From NCBI RefSeq assembly GCF_002076895.1, contig NZ_CP020465.1, positions 434,001-498,000 of the forward strand: a stretch of 64,000 nucleotides of DNA, given 5' to 3'. This stretch comes from Cognaticolwellia beringensis. Its GTDB lineage: Bacteria > Pseudomonadota > Gammaproteobacteria > Enterobacterales > Alteromonadaceae. Of the stretch, positions 46,489 to 54,032 are shown piece after piece. The translations under genes were made by a program, and so were the position numbers. Within the stretch, counting starts at the first letter, position 1; every line of letters starts with the position of its first letter. The notes beneath the pieces were generated by a model that was given only the letters and a program-made list of their open reading frames with translations, did not search any database and was not told the DNA's origin.

Positions 46489-47054
46489 GATTTGACTCCT
46501 TCATTTTTAACAATATCTTCAACGGATATATCTTCAATTTCTTTACTGTTATCTAGTGAAGCGCTAGAGTTTTTAGTTATAGCACTGGCTAACACAGGTA
46601 AGTCTTTTTTGGGTGGCAGAGCATAACTGAGCCATAACTTTGCTGCAGCAGAAAAATCATCTGTTTTTTGGCTAGCAGAATCACTTTGATAAACCGAATT
46701 AAAATGCTCGGCGCTTAGCTCAGAAAACTTATCTTGTTGCTTAGTCGGCAGTGTTGTAATTAAAAAGGTTTTAAACGCATCGCCAGTTAAGTGAGCTACC
46801 TTTTCTCGTGGAAAATATTGTAAAGCGGCCCATTTTAGCATGGCGACTATACTGCTTATTTCAGTTGCCGTGGTTAATTGTTTTAATGCTATTTTTTGTA
46901 CTTTACGCTTAATAAAATATTGACGAAGTTTTACTACAGTATAAATAATTAACGCTAAAGCGAGAATGGCTAGAAGCCACCAACCTGGGGCAATAGGATA
47001 ATTATGTACATTACTAGGCAGGTGAATATCACTTAGTTGTGCTAACGGATCCAT
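46485..47054 (-). CDS. DUF4381 family membrane protein
   Basis: A 189-residue single-pass protein. The N terminus LAQLSDIHLPSNVHNYPIAPGWWLLAIL with a membrane segment at about 25-42 is the DUF4381 hallmark, and this family regularly sits between DUF58 and BatA genes in gammaproteobacterial MoxR operons. The rest is cytoplasmic and helical. It overlaps the DUF58 gene by 13 bases. No enzymatic motif is visible. Confidence 0.88.
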   Translation of the reverse strand: MDPLAQLSDIHLPSNVHNYPIAPGWWLLAILALALIIYTVVKLRQYFIKRKVQKIALKQLTTATEISSIVAMLKWAALQYFPREKVAHLTGDAFKTFLITTLPTKQQDKFSELSAEHFNSVYQSDSASQKTDDFSAAAKLWLSYALPPKKDLPVLASAITKNSSASLDNSKEIEDISVEDIVKNEGVKS

Positions 47055-48052
47055 GACGCTACTCCGCGATGTAATTGGGTTTCGAGTGCTTCACTGGCAC
47101 AAAAGTGCAGTAAGCGTGCGCCAGCTTTAGTTAATTGTTGTTCTATGCTGTCGTTTAAGCTCATGGCTTGCTGGTGATATTTTTCAGCAAGTGCTTTGTC
47201 GCCGAGTATAAATTGTTGTCGCTCGTCATTATCACCGCTAGTAATAGCAACACTAATTTTTTGCGCACTATCGGGGAGTTGTTGCTCGAGCGGGTCGCTG
47301 ATCAAGCACACCACTAATTCACAGTGCCGGCTAATATTAGCTAAGTGACGAACTGCCTCATCAGAAAGGCTAAATGCATCGGTAATTAGATACACTAAAC
47401 TGCCAGGTTTTGCGAGCTGACGTAAACGTGCACAATTCTGTTCAAAGGCTAATTTTGTTCGTTCTCTATCTTCATTTTCGCTAGCAATTTGTATAGAGTC
47501 GGCATGGCTTTTGACTAGCGCATGCAAATAATGCAGAACACCTTGTTGTCGGCTACGGGGCTTTAATTCAGTGTGACTTTGTTGATTAAACACGACACCG
47601 CCGATGCGATCGCCACGAGACTTAGCATGCCAGGCTACAAGGGCAGCAACATGTGCTGCTTGTACAGATTTAAAAAGCAAGCGACTGCCAAACAACATGC
47701 TGGTGCTTAAATCAGTGGCGATAAGTACGGGGCGTTCAACTTCTTCACGAAATAATTTTGTATGTGTTTTGCCTGTGCGCGCGGTTACTCGCCAATCAAT
47801 AGCGCGAATGTCGTCACCGTTTTGATAATGGCGCACTTCATCAAACTCCATACCTCGTCCTTTACTACGAGCGAGGTAATTGCCTGACATTTTGCCATGT
47901 GAGCTTTTTGAGGCTGCTAAATTAATCAGTGAGCTTTTCGTTTGATAACGAATCAGCTCATCTATGGTTAATTCAATACCATTACTAACCAGTTCATCAA
48001 GCAAGGCTTGCGGGTTATCTTGTTCGGTCGATTTTTTTTGATTAAACCACAT
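47042..48052 (-). CDS. DUF58 domain protein
   Basis: A 336-residue cytoplasmic protein related to VWA domains. Family blocks seen: GRGMEFDEVRHYQNGDDIRAIDWRVTARTGK (about 65-95) and LFREEVERPVLIATDLSTSM, where DLSTSM resembles a MIDAS. No membrane segment. It follows the MoxR gene by 15 bases and precedes DUF4381, the conserved order of this operon. Probably a partner of the MoxR ATPase. Confidence 0.92.
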   Translation of the reverse strand: MWFNQKKSTEQDNPQALLDELVSNGIELTIDELIRYQTKSSLINLAASKSSHGKMSGNYLARSKGRGMEFDEVRHYQNGDDIRAIDWRVTARTGKTHTKLFREEVERPVLIATDLSTSMLFGSRLLFKSVQAAHVAALVAWHAKSRGDRIGGVVFNQQSHTELKPRSRQQGVLHYLHALVKSHADSIQIASENEDRERTKLAFEQNCARLRQLAKPGSLVYLITDAFSLSDEAVRHLANISRHCELVVCLISDPLEQQLPDSAQKISVAITSGDNDERQQFILGDKALAEKYHQQAMSLNDSIEQQLTKAGARLLHFCASEALETQLHRGVASWIR

Positions 48053-48067
48053 AAGGGTAACTTGCGC

Positions 48068-49024
48068 CTAGGCAACCGCCACTAAACTAAGTAAATGGTC
48101 AAGTAGTTGATTACTACTGATACCTTCTGCTTCAGCTTGATAGGTCATGATTATGCGGTGACGCAATACGTTATGAAAAACCGCTTGAACGTCTTCAGGA
48201 CTAACAAAATCTCGGTTATTTAACCAAGCTCTTGCTCGTGCACAACGGTCTAAGGCAATAGTGGCACGCGGGCTAGCACCGTATGCCAGCCACTGTTTTA
48301 ATTTATCGTCATACTTTTCTGGGTTACGTGTGGCCATTATCAAGTCAACAATATAGTTTTCTACCGCGGGGGCCATGTGAATTTGCATCACTTGCTCACG
48401 TGCAGCGAAAATGTCAGCTTGTGTAATTTCTTTAACAGCCTGCTTTTCTATTTTTAATGCTTCACCCCGGTTAAGTTTTAAAATTTCTAACTCGCTGGCT
48501 GCATCGGGGTAGTCAATTTCAACATGCATTAAAAAACGATCGAGCTGTGCTTCAGGTAATGGATAAGTACCTTCTTGCTCTATCGGGTTTTGCGTTGCCA
48601 TGACTAAAAATAATTCAGGAAGAGGGTAAGTGTTTCTTCCAACGGTAATTTGGCCCTCAGCCATAGCCTCTAATAAAGCAGACTGTACTTTTGCTGGCGC
48701 ACGGTTTATTTCGTCAGCTAGTACTAAGTTACGAAATAATGGCCCAGGTTGAAAAACAAAGGTACCATCTTCAGGGCGGTAGATATCGGTGCCGGTTAAA
48801 TCTGCCGGTAATAAGTCAGGCGTAAACTGAACTCGATGGAAGTCAGCTTCTAAGCCTTGCGCTAATGCGTTAACAGCACGAGTTTTTGCTAAACCCGGAG
48901 GACCTTCTACAATAAGATGACCATTAGCTAAAAGCGCAATGAGTAAGTTTTCAACCAGCGCATGCTGCCCGATAATTTGTGAAGATAAATGTTCTTTTAA
49001 TGAGGAAAAATGTTCAATAGCCAT
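48068..49024 (-). CDS. MoxR family AAA+ ATPase
   Basis: A 318-residue AAA+ ATPase. Seen: Walker A GPPGLAKT near residue 40, the LLPADLTGTD segment, Walker B LVLADEINRAPAKVQSALLEAM, the sensor segment MATQNPIEQEGTYPLPEAQLDRF and the C-terminal lid GASPRATIAL. MoxR ATPases act as chaperones that load cofactors or assemble VWA-protein complexes. First gene of the operon, divergent from fadI across 251 bases that should hold promoters for both. Confidence 0.94.
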   Translation of the reverse strand: MAIEHFSSLKEHLSSQIIGQHALVENLLIALLANGHLIVEGPPGLAKTRAVNALAQGLEADFHRVQFTPDLLPADLTGTDIYRPEDGTFVFQPGPLFRNLVLADEINRAPAKVQSALLEAMAEGQITVGRNTYPLPELFLVMATQNPIEQEGTYPLPEAQLDRFLMHVEIDYPDAASELEILKLNRGEALKIEKQAVKEITQADIFAAREQVMQIHMAPAVENYIVDLIMATRNPEKYDDKLKQWLAYGASPRATIALDRCARARAWLNNRDFVSPEDVQAVFHNVLRHRIIMTYQAEAEGISSNQLLDHLLSLVAVA

Positions 49025-49190
49025 AGTTTATCTTTCTTATTGATTATAAAAATTTAAGTCAGCAAGTCTGACCCATAGATTGATATAAGGTTCAGGTTTT
49101 AAAAAACAACCATAATGGCAAAATTGTAGGGATTTTTCTTTAGCTTTTTAATACCTTGGTATTATTTTTTTAACTTTTGTTAGCTAATGA

Positions 49191-49248
49191 TTGAATTATT
49201 TCTATTTATCGTTAGAATTATATTAAATCCGAAGAGGTCTGACCTCTT
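49191..49248 (+). promoter_or_regulatory. candidate fadI promoter with FadR-like operator
   Basis: A possible promoter TTGAAT (49191-49196), 16 bases, TAGAAT (49213-49218) is followed by the palindrome AAGAGGT-CTG-ACCTCTT (49232-49248). Its core GGTCTGACC fits the GGTCnGACC centre of known FadR sites. FadR represses fatty acid degradation genes in many gammaproteobacteria; binding here is inferred. Confidence 0.6.
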
Positions 49249-49275
49249 GAGCGTTGCAACAAGATGGAATTAAAA

Positions 49276-50583
49276 ATGACACAATCAAAATTAATAACAG
49301 GCAGCGGAGAACGCATAGCAATTGTCGCTGGCTTACGCACGCCTTTCGCAAAACAAGCTACCGCTTTTCATGGCATTCCTGCCGTCGACTTAGGTAAAAT
49401 TGTGGTCAATGAATTACTACAAAAGCATGACGTTGATCCTAAAATTATTGACCAGTTAGTCTTTGGGCAAGTTGTGCAAATGCCAGAAGCGCCAAATATT
49501 GCCCGTGAGATTGTTTTAGGCACAGGGATGAATGTTCATACTGATGCCTACAGTGTTTCACGCGCTTGTGCGACTAGCTTTCAATCAACCGTGAATGTTG
49601 CAGAGTCAATTATGGCGGGTTTTGTTGATGTTGGCGTTGCTGGTGGTGCAGATTCAACATCAGTTGCTCCTATTGGTGTTTCTAAGAAACTCGCACGCAC
49701 CTTACTTGATTTAAGTAAGGCTCGTTCATTTGGTGCGAAAATGGCGTTAATTCGTCAACTTAACTTTAAAGATATTTTACCGGTTCCGCCTGCCGTTGCT
49801 GAATATTCTACCGGCCTGTCAATGGGACAAACTGCAGAGCAAATGGCAAAAACCCATGGGATTACCCGTGAAGCACAAGATGCATTAGCTCATCGTTCAC
49901 ATACCTTAGCGACCAAAAGTTGGCAAGAAGGCAAGCTTGCGGGTGAGGTGATGACCGCACACAGCGAACCGTACAAGTCGTTTATTGAAAAAGATAACTG
50001 TATTCGTGAAAATTCTGAATTAGCCAGTTACGCAAAATTACGTCCGGTATTTGATCGCAAACACGGTACGGTAACTGCTGCGACAAGTACGCCACTTACC
50101 GATGGTGCTTCGGCAATTTTAATGATGCGTGAAGGTCGCGCGAAAGAACTAGGCTATAAGCCGTTAGGTTATATTCGCAGTTACGGTTTTGCCGCTATTG
50201 ACGTATGGGAAGATATGCTAATGGGGCCAAGCTATGCCACACCAATTGCCTTGCAGCGTGCAGGCATGAATTTAGCTGATTTAGATTTAATTGAAATGCA
50301 TGAAGCATTTGCAGCACAAGCACTTGCCAACGTAAAAATGTTTGCTAGTAATAAGTTTGCTCAAACCCATTTAGGTCGCGATAAGGCCATTGGTGAAATC
50401 GATATGGACAAGTTTAATGTTATGGGTGGTTCGTTAGCTTATGGTCATCCGTTTGCCGCAACAGGCACGCGCTTGATTGTACAAACATTGAATGAATTAA
50501 ACCGTCGTGGCGGCGGTGTTGGCTTAACCACAGCTTGTGCGGCGGGTGGTTTAGGTGCGGCTATGATTGTGGAGACAGACTAA
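49276..50583 (+). CDS. fadI: acetyl-CoA acyltransferase (3-ketoacyl-CoA thiolase), FadI type
   Basis: Thiolytic last step of fatty acid beta-oxidation. The product is 435 residues from the ATG at 49276 (GGA 8 bases upstream), like the 436-residue E. coli FadI; an ATG at 49264 would add 4 residues. Seen: nucleophile Cys98 in SRACATSFQ, the [12 protein letters not shown] block with its catalytic His, [16 protein letters not shown] and the C-terminal [16 protein letters not shown] with the second Cys. Its stop overlaps the fadJ ATG by 1 base. Confidence 0.95.
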   Translation: MTQSKLITGSGERIAIVAGLRTPFAKQATAFHGIPAVDLGKIVVNELLQKHDVDPKIIDQLVFGQVVQMPEAPNIAREIVLGTGMNVHTDAYSVSRACATSFQSTVNVAESIMAGFVDVGVAGGADSTSVAPIGVSKKLARTLLDLSKARSFGAKMALIRQLNFKDILPVPPAVAEYSTGLSMGQTAEQMAKTHGITREAQDALAHRSHTLATKSWQEGKLAGEVMTAHSEPYKSFIEKDNCIRENSELASYAKLRPVFDRKHGTVTAATSTPLTDGASAILMMREGRAKELGYKPLGYIRSYGFAAIDVWEDMLMGPSYATPIALQRAGMNLADLDLIEMHEAFAAQALANVKMFASNKFAQTHLGRDKAIGEIDMDKFNVMGGSLAYGHPFAATGTRLIVQTLNELNRRGGGVGLTTACAAGGLGAAMIVETD

Positions 50584-52736
50584 TGACTGATACAACAAAT
50601 ATAGAACAAAAAGAGAATAATAAGACTTTTAGTTTAGCGCGCCAAGAAAATGGCATAGCACATTTGATTATGGACGTGAAAGGCGATTCCATGAACACAT
50701 TGAAAGCTGAATTTGCCGATGAAATCGCTGAAGTATTAAAAGAGATACGCGAAGATAAGACCATTATTGGCTTAGTGTTAACCAGTGGTAAAGCGGATTC
50801 TTTTGTCGCGGGTGCGGATGTACACATGTTAGCGAACTGTACTACTGCTTCTGAAGCAACAGCTCTGTCACGCCAAGGGCAAATGATTTTTGATCAACTT
50901 GAAAACTTATCTATTCCAGTTGTGGCTGCGATCCATGGCGCTTGTTTAGGCGGCGGATTAGAACTTGCTATGGCATGTCATGCCAGAGTTTGTAGTGACA
51001 GCCCTAAAACTGCATTAGGTTTGCCTGAGGTACAGTTAGGTCTGTTGCCTGGTGGTGGTGGTACACAAAGATTACCAAAACTTGTTGGTATTCAAAAGTC
51101 ATTAGATATGATGCTTACTGGCAAGCAATTGCGTGGCATTCAAGCGTTAAAAGCTGGCTTGGTCAATGATGTAGTACCGAATAGTGTTTTACTAAAATCT
51201 GCAGAGCAGCTTGCACTGTCAGGTAAAGCAAAACCTAAAGCGCGTAAATTATCAATGATGGATAAGTTACTTGAAGGTAATGGCTTAGGTCGAAGTGTTT
51301 TATTTAACAAAGCGACGAAAATGGTATTAAGTCAAACCAAAGGTAATTATCCAGCGCCTTTAAAAATAATTGACTGTATTCGAACTGGTGTTGAACAAGC
51401 ACCTTCAAAAGGTTATCAAGTAGAGGCGGACCATTTTGGTCAATTAGTGATGAGTGATGTTTCGGCTCAGCTTCGACAGGTATTTTTTGCCACCACTGAT
51501 ATGAAAAAAGAGCAGGGTGTTGAAGGTGTTGCTCCTGAAAAAATAACTAAAGCAGCGGTACTTGGAGGCGGCCTAATGGGTGGTGGCATCGCTTTTGTTA
51601 CTGCAACAAAAGCTAACTTGCCAGTGCGCATAAAAGATATTTCACATCAAGGTATTAGCTACGCTTTGAAATATGGTTATGACTTGTTAAACAAAAAAGT
51701 TAAACGACGCTTTATGCGACATAGCGAAATGCAAAGTCAGTTAGCCTTGATAACAGGTACTACAGATTATACTGGTTTTAGTCATATGGATATTGTTGTT
51801 GAAGCTGTATTTGAAGATTTAACTTTAAAACAAAATATGGTGGCTGAAATTGAAAGTCATTGTAAAGAAGGTACTATTTTCGCAAGTAATACTTCAAGTT
51901 TGCCCATCGGTAAAATAGCTGAGAAGGCTTTGCGTCCAGAAAATGTTATTGGTCTGCACTACTTTTCTCCGGTGGATAAAATGCCATTGGTTGAGATAAT
52001 TCCTAATGAAAAAACCTCAGACCAAACGATATCAACAACCGTTGCATTTGCGAAACAACAAGGGAAAACACCTATTGTTGTTAAAGATAAAGCGGGCTTT
52101 TATGTGAATCGTATTTTGGCACCTTATATGAATGAGGCCGCGATACTTTTACTTGAAGGTTGCTCTATTGAAGCGCTTGATAAAGCTATGGTGAAGTTTG
52201 GTTTTCCGATTGGCCCTATGCAGTTATTAGATGAAGTTGGTATCGATGTAGGGGCTAAAATTGGTCCAATTTTGCAAGCAGATTTAGGCGATAGATTTGC
52301 ACCTCCACCGGCATTTTCTAAATTAATTGATGATGGCCGTTTAGGTAAAAAAACCAAGAAAGGCTTTTATCAATACAATACTAAAAGTAAGAAAAAGCTG
52401 GTCGATAAAAGCGTATATACCCTGTTAGGACTGCAAGTTAGTAATACAAAGGTTACAGATGCGCAAGCTGAACGGTGTGTTTATATGATGCTTAATGAAG
52501 CTGCTCGTTGTTTAGATGAAAATATTATTCGTAATGCACGTGATGGTGATATTGGTGCTCTTTTTGGTATTGGCTTCCCTCCTTTTCTTGGCGGCCCATT
52601 CCAATATATGGATAAAATTGGCGCTATTACGGTAGTGAGTAAACTGAAACAGTGGCAAGCCGAGTTTGGTGATCGCTTTACACCCTGTGATGCGTTAGTG
52701 AAAATGGCAGAGCAAAATGATAGTTTTTATAAATAA
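50583..52736 (+). CDS. fadJ: multifunctional fatty acid oxidation protein alpha subunit, FadJ type
   Basis: Partner of FadI carrying enoyl-CoA hydratase and 3-hydroxyacyl-CoA dehydrogenase activities. The 717 residues match FadJ (714). The hydratase domain (about 1-200) shows GADVHML, HGACLGGGLELAMACHARV and LPEVQLGLLPGGGGTQRLP; the dehydrogenase domain (about 325-717) shows AAVLGGGLMGGGIAFVTA for NAD, FASNTSSLPI and GLHYFSPVDKMPLVEII. The ATG at 50583 overlaps the fadI stop (TAATG), which couples translation. An intrinsic terminator follows. Confidence 0.96.
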   Translation: MTDTTNIEQKENNKTFSLARQENGIAHLIMDVKGDSMNTLKAEFADEIAEVLKEIREDKTIIGLVLTSGKADSFVAGADVHMLANCTTASEATALSRQGQMIFDQLENLSIPVVAAIHGACLGGGLELAMACHARVCSDSPKTALGLPEVQLGLLPGGGGTQRLPKLVGIQKSLDMMLTGKQLRGIQALKAGLVNDVVPNSVLLKSAEQLALSGKAKPKARKLSMMDKLLEGNGLGRSVLFNKATKMVLSQTKGNYPAPLKIIDCIRTGVEQAPSKGYQVEADHFGQLVMSDVSAQLRQVFFATTDMKKEQGVEGVAPEKITKAAVLGGGLMGGGIAFVTATKANLPVRIKDISHQGISYALKYGYDLLNKKVKRRFMRHSEMQSQLALITGTTDYTGFSHMDIVVEAVFEDLTLKQNMVAEIESHCKEGTIFASNTSSLPIGKIAEKALRPENVIGLHYFSPVDKMPLVEIIPNEKTSDQTISTTVAFAKQQGKTPIVVKDKAGFYVNRILAPYMNEAAILLLEGCSIEALDKAMVKFGFPIGPMQLLDEVGIDVGAKIGPILQADLGDRFAPPPAFSKLIDDGRLGKKTKKGFYQYNTKSKKKLVDKSVYTLLGLQVSNTKVTDAQAERCVYMMLNEAARCLDENIIRNARDGDIGALFGIGFPPFLGGPFQYMDKIGAITVVSKLKQWQAEFGDRFTPCDALVKMAEQNDSFYK

Positions 52737-52800
52737 CATGATTTAACTTATGCCACCATTAACGGTATATATCTGCCGGGATGGTGGCAATTATTGACTA

Positions 52801-52832
52801 AAAAAGAGGCAGTTTTTTGCCTCTTTTTTTTT
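52801..52832 (+). terminator. intrinsic terminator after fadJ
   Basis: AAAAAGAGGCA (52801-52811) and TGCCTCTTTTT (52818-52828) form an 11-pair stem with a T-only tail of about nine bases. Confidence 0.92.
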
Positions 52833-52853
52833 ATGCATTTTAAACTTTAGTGT

Positions 52854-53020
52854 TATACCAAGTTGATTAATTAGCTGCTCATTTTTAATGGTTAAAATTA
52901 ATAATGACCGCGTTATAAGATTTATAAGTAGAATAACTACTGACTAAATTTTATGCCTTGTAATTATCCATTTTTCCTCATGAAAAAGTAGATCACTTAA
53001 TTAGTCAAATTGGTATTATA
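52854..53020. repeat. inverted-repeat element, MITE-like
   Basis: TATACCAAGTTGATTAATTAG (52854-52874) is the imperfect reverse complement of CTTAATTAGTCAAATTGGTA (from 52996). The 120 bases between are AT-rich and non-coding. The size of about 167 bases and terminal inverted repeats fit a small non-autonomous element. With the terminator it accounts for most of the 410-base gap after fadJ. Confidence 0.5.
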
Positions 53021-53146
53021 TTGACGCGAAAAAATGTCGATAAACTAGCTATAATAGTTTTGAATATTTACTCTAAACTTGCTAAAATCCATGCGTTTAG
53101 TAATCTTTTTCTTTTGTAAGTATAATGTTTTCGAAGTGAGTAGAGC

Positions 53147-53350
53147 ATGATTTTGTTATTAGGCGTGGCATTAAGTGTTGTTTTTTCTATATTTTTTTAT
53201 TGTCAGGCAATGAGCAGTGGCTTAGGTGTAAAGCGATGGGCAACAGCAGGTTTGATGTTTGGGCCTTTTGTATGGCCAATGTTCTGTATGAAAAAACGTT
53301 TAAAGACATATCAGCGTTTTGGTTTTGATTGTTTGTTATTTTCAGCATAA
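53147..53350 (+). CDS. small membrane protein of unknown function
   Basis: A 67-residue protein beginning with a membrane segment (ILLLGVALSVVFSIFFYCQA), then SGLGVKRWATAGLMFGPFVWPMFCMKKRLKTYQRFG, where a second hydrophobic turn is followed by a basic tail. GAGTAGAG precedes the ATG at a suitable distance. The layout resembles short conserved membrane proteins of Alteromonadales, but I cannot name a family. It is convergent with the small peptide operon on the - strand. Confidence 0.6.
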   Translation: MILLLGVALSVVFSIFFYCQAMSSGLGVKRWATAGLMFGPFVWPMFCMKKRLKTYQRFGFDCLLFSA

Positions 53351-53469
53351 TACGTCAACTATTCCTTGTTTTTATACTACTAGCGCTTAATATAAAGACG
53401 CTAACTTCCTTGTAGCGAAGTGTCCAATACTCTTATAACTCTATAGCTTACTAATATTGCTATGTGAGC

Positions 53470-53574
53470 TTAATTCCACCAAGTGCTTGCAGGCATTTCT
53501 TTTATTTCGATGCTTGCAGCGATAGTGTTTTCTATCTTTTCAGCTATAAATAATGCTTTAATTAAGTTAATCAT
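53470..53574 (-). CDS. 34-residue peptide coupled to the nonapeptide-repeat gene
   Basis: A tiny gene starting at an ATG on the - strand (53572-53574) and ending at TAA (53470-53472). The perfect Shine-Dalgarno AGGAGG (53579-53584) overlaps the stop codon of the upstream repeat protein, so translation is probably coupled. The peptide starts MINLIKALFIAEKIEN, is amphipathic or helical in its first half and ends with PASTWWN. No family recognised. Its ribosome site and spacing make it a better candidate gene than its length suggests. Confidence 0.6.
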   Translation of the reverse strand: MINLIKALFIAEKIENTIAASIEIKEMPASTWWN

Positions 53575-53582
53575 AAAGCCTC

Positions 53583-53894
53583 CTAGATGCGAACTACGCC
53601 ACGTTTAGTGCCAATACGAACTACACCACGTTTTGTTCCAGCTTCTACTGTATCTAATTGATCTTGATTAATGCGTACTACACCGCGTTTAGTACCAATA
53701 CGAACTACACCGCGTTTAGTACCAATACGAACTACACCGCGTTTAGTGCCGGCTTCTACAGTGTCTAATTGTTCTTGGCTAATGCGGACTACACCACGCT
53801 TAGTGCCTGCTACATCGGTTACTAATGTGTTGAGGTTATCGACTGATACTGGAGTTACTGACATTGTCAAAGATAAAATTAATGAACTAAGCAT
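53583..53894 (-). CDS. repeat protein with six GTKRGVVRI nonapeptides, unknown function
   Basis: A 103-residue protein with AAGGAAT before its ATG. Residues 1-29 form a short hydrophobic, leader-like segment (MLSSLILSLTMSVTPVSVDN) without basic residues. The remainder is built from GTKRGVVRI units, six in all, in groups of one, three and two, separated by the spacers SQEQLDTVEA and NQDQLDTVEA; the protein ends on the last unit. The six units are identical in amino acids yet their DNA differs at nearly every wobble position (Gly as GGC, GGT, GGA; Arg as CGT, CGC; Val as GTA, GTT, GTC), pointing to selection on the peptide. Each unit contains a Lys-Arg pair. It might be a multi-copy peptide precursor or a binding repeat. 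No processing or export gene lies beside it. Confidence 0.75.
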   Translation of the reverse strand: MLSSLILSLTMSVTPVSVDNLNTLVTDVAGTKRGVVRISQEQLDTVEAGTKRGVVRIGTKRGVVRIGTKRGVVRINQDQLDTVEAGTKRGVVRIGTKRGVVRI

Positions 53895-54032
53895 TGTATT
53901 CCTTATTAATAAATTAAGTTAATTTCAATATTAATAAAGCTAGAATCATGCCAATAATGAAAGCCTTTATTTATAGGCCTTCTAACGTGTTTTTACCACG
54001 AAATCACGGTGCCAAAAAATCGACACTTTATC

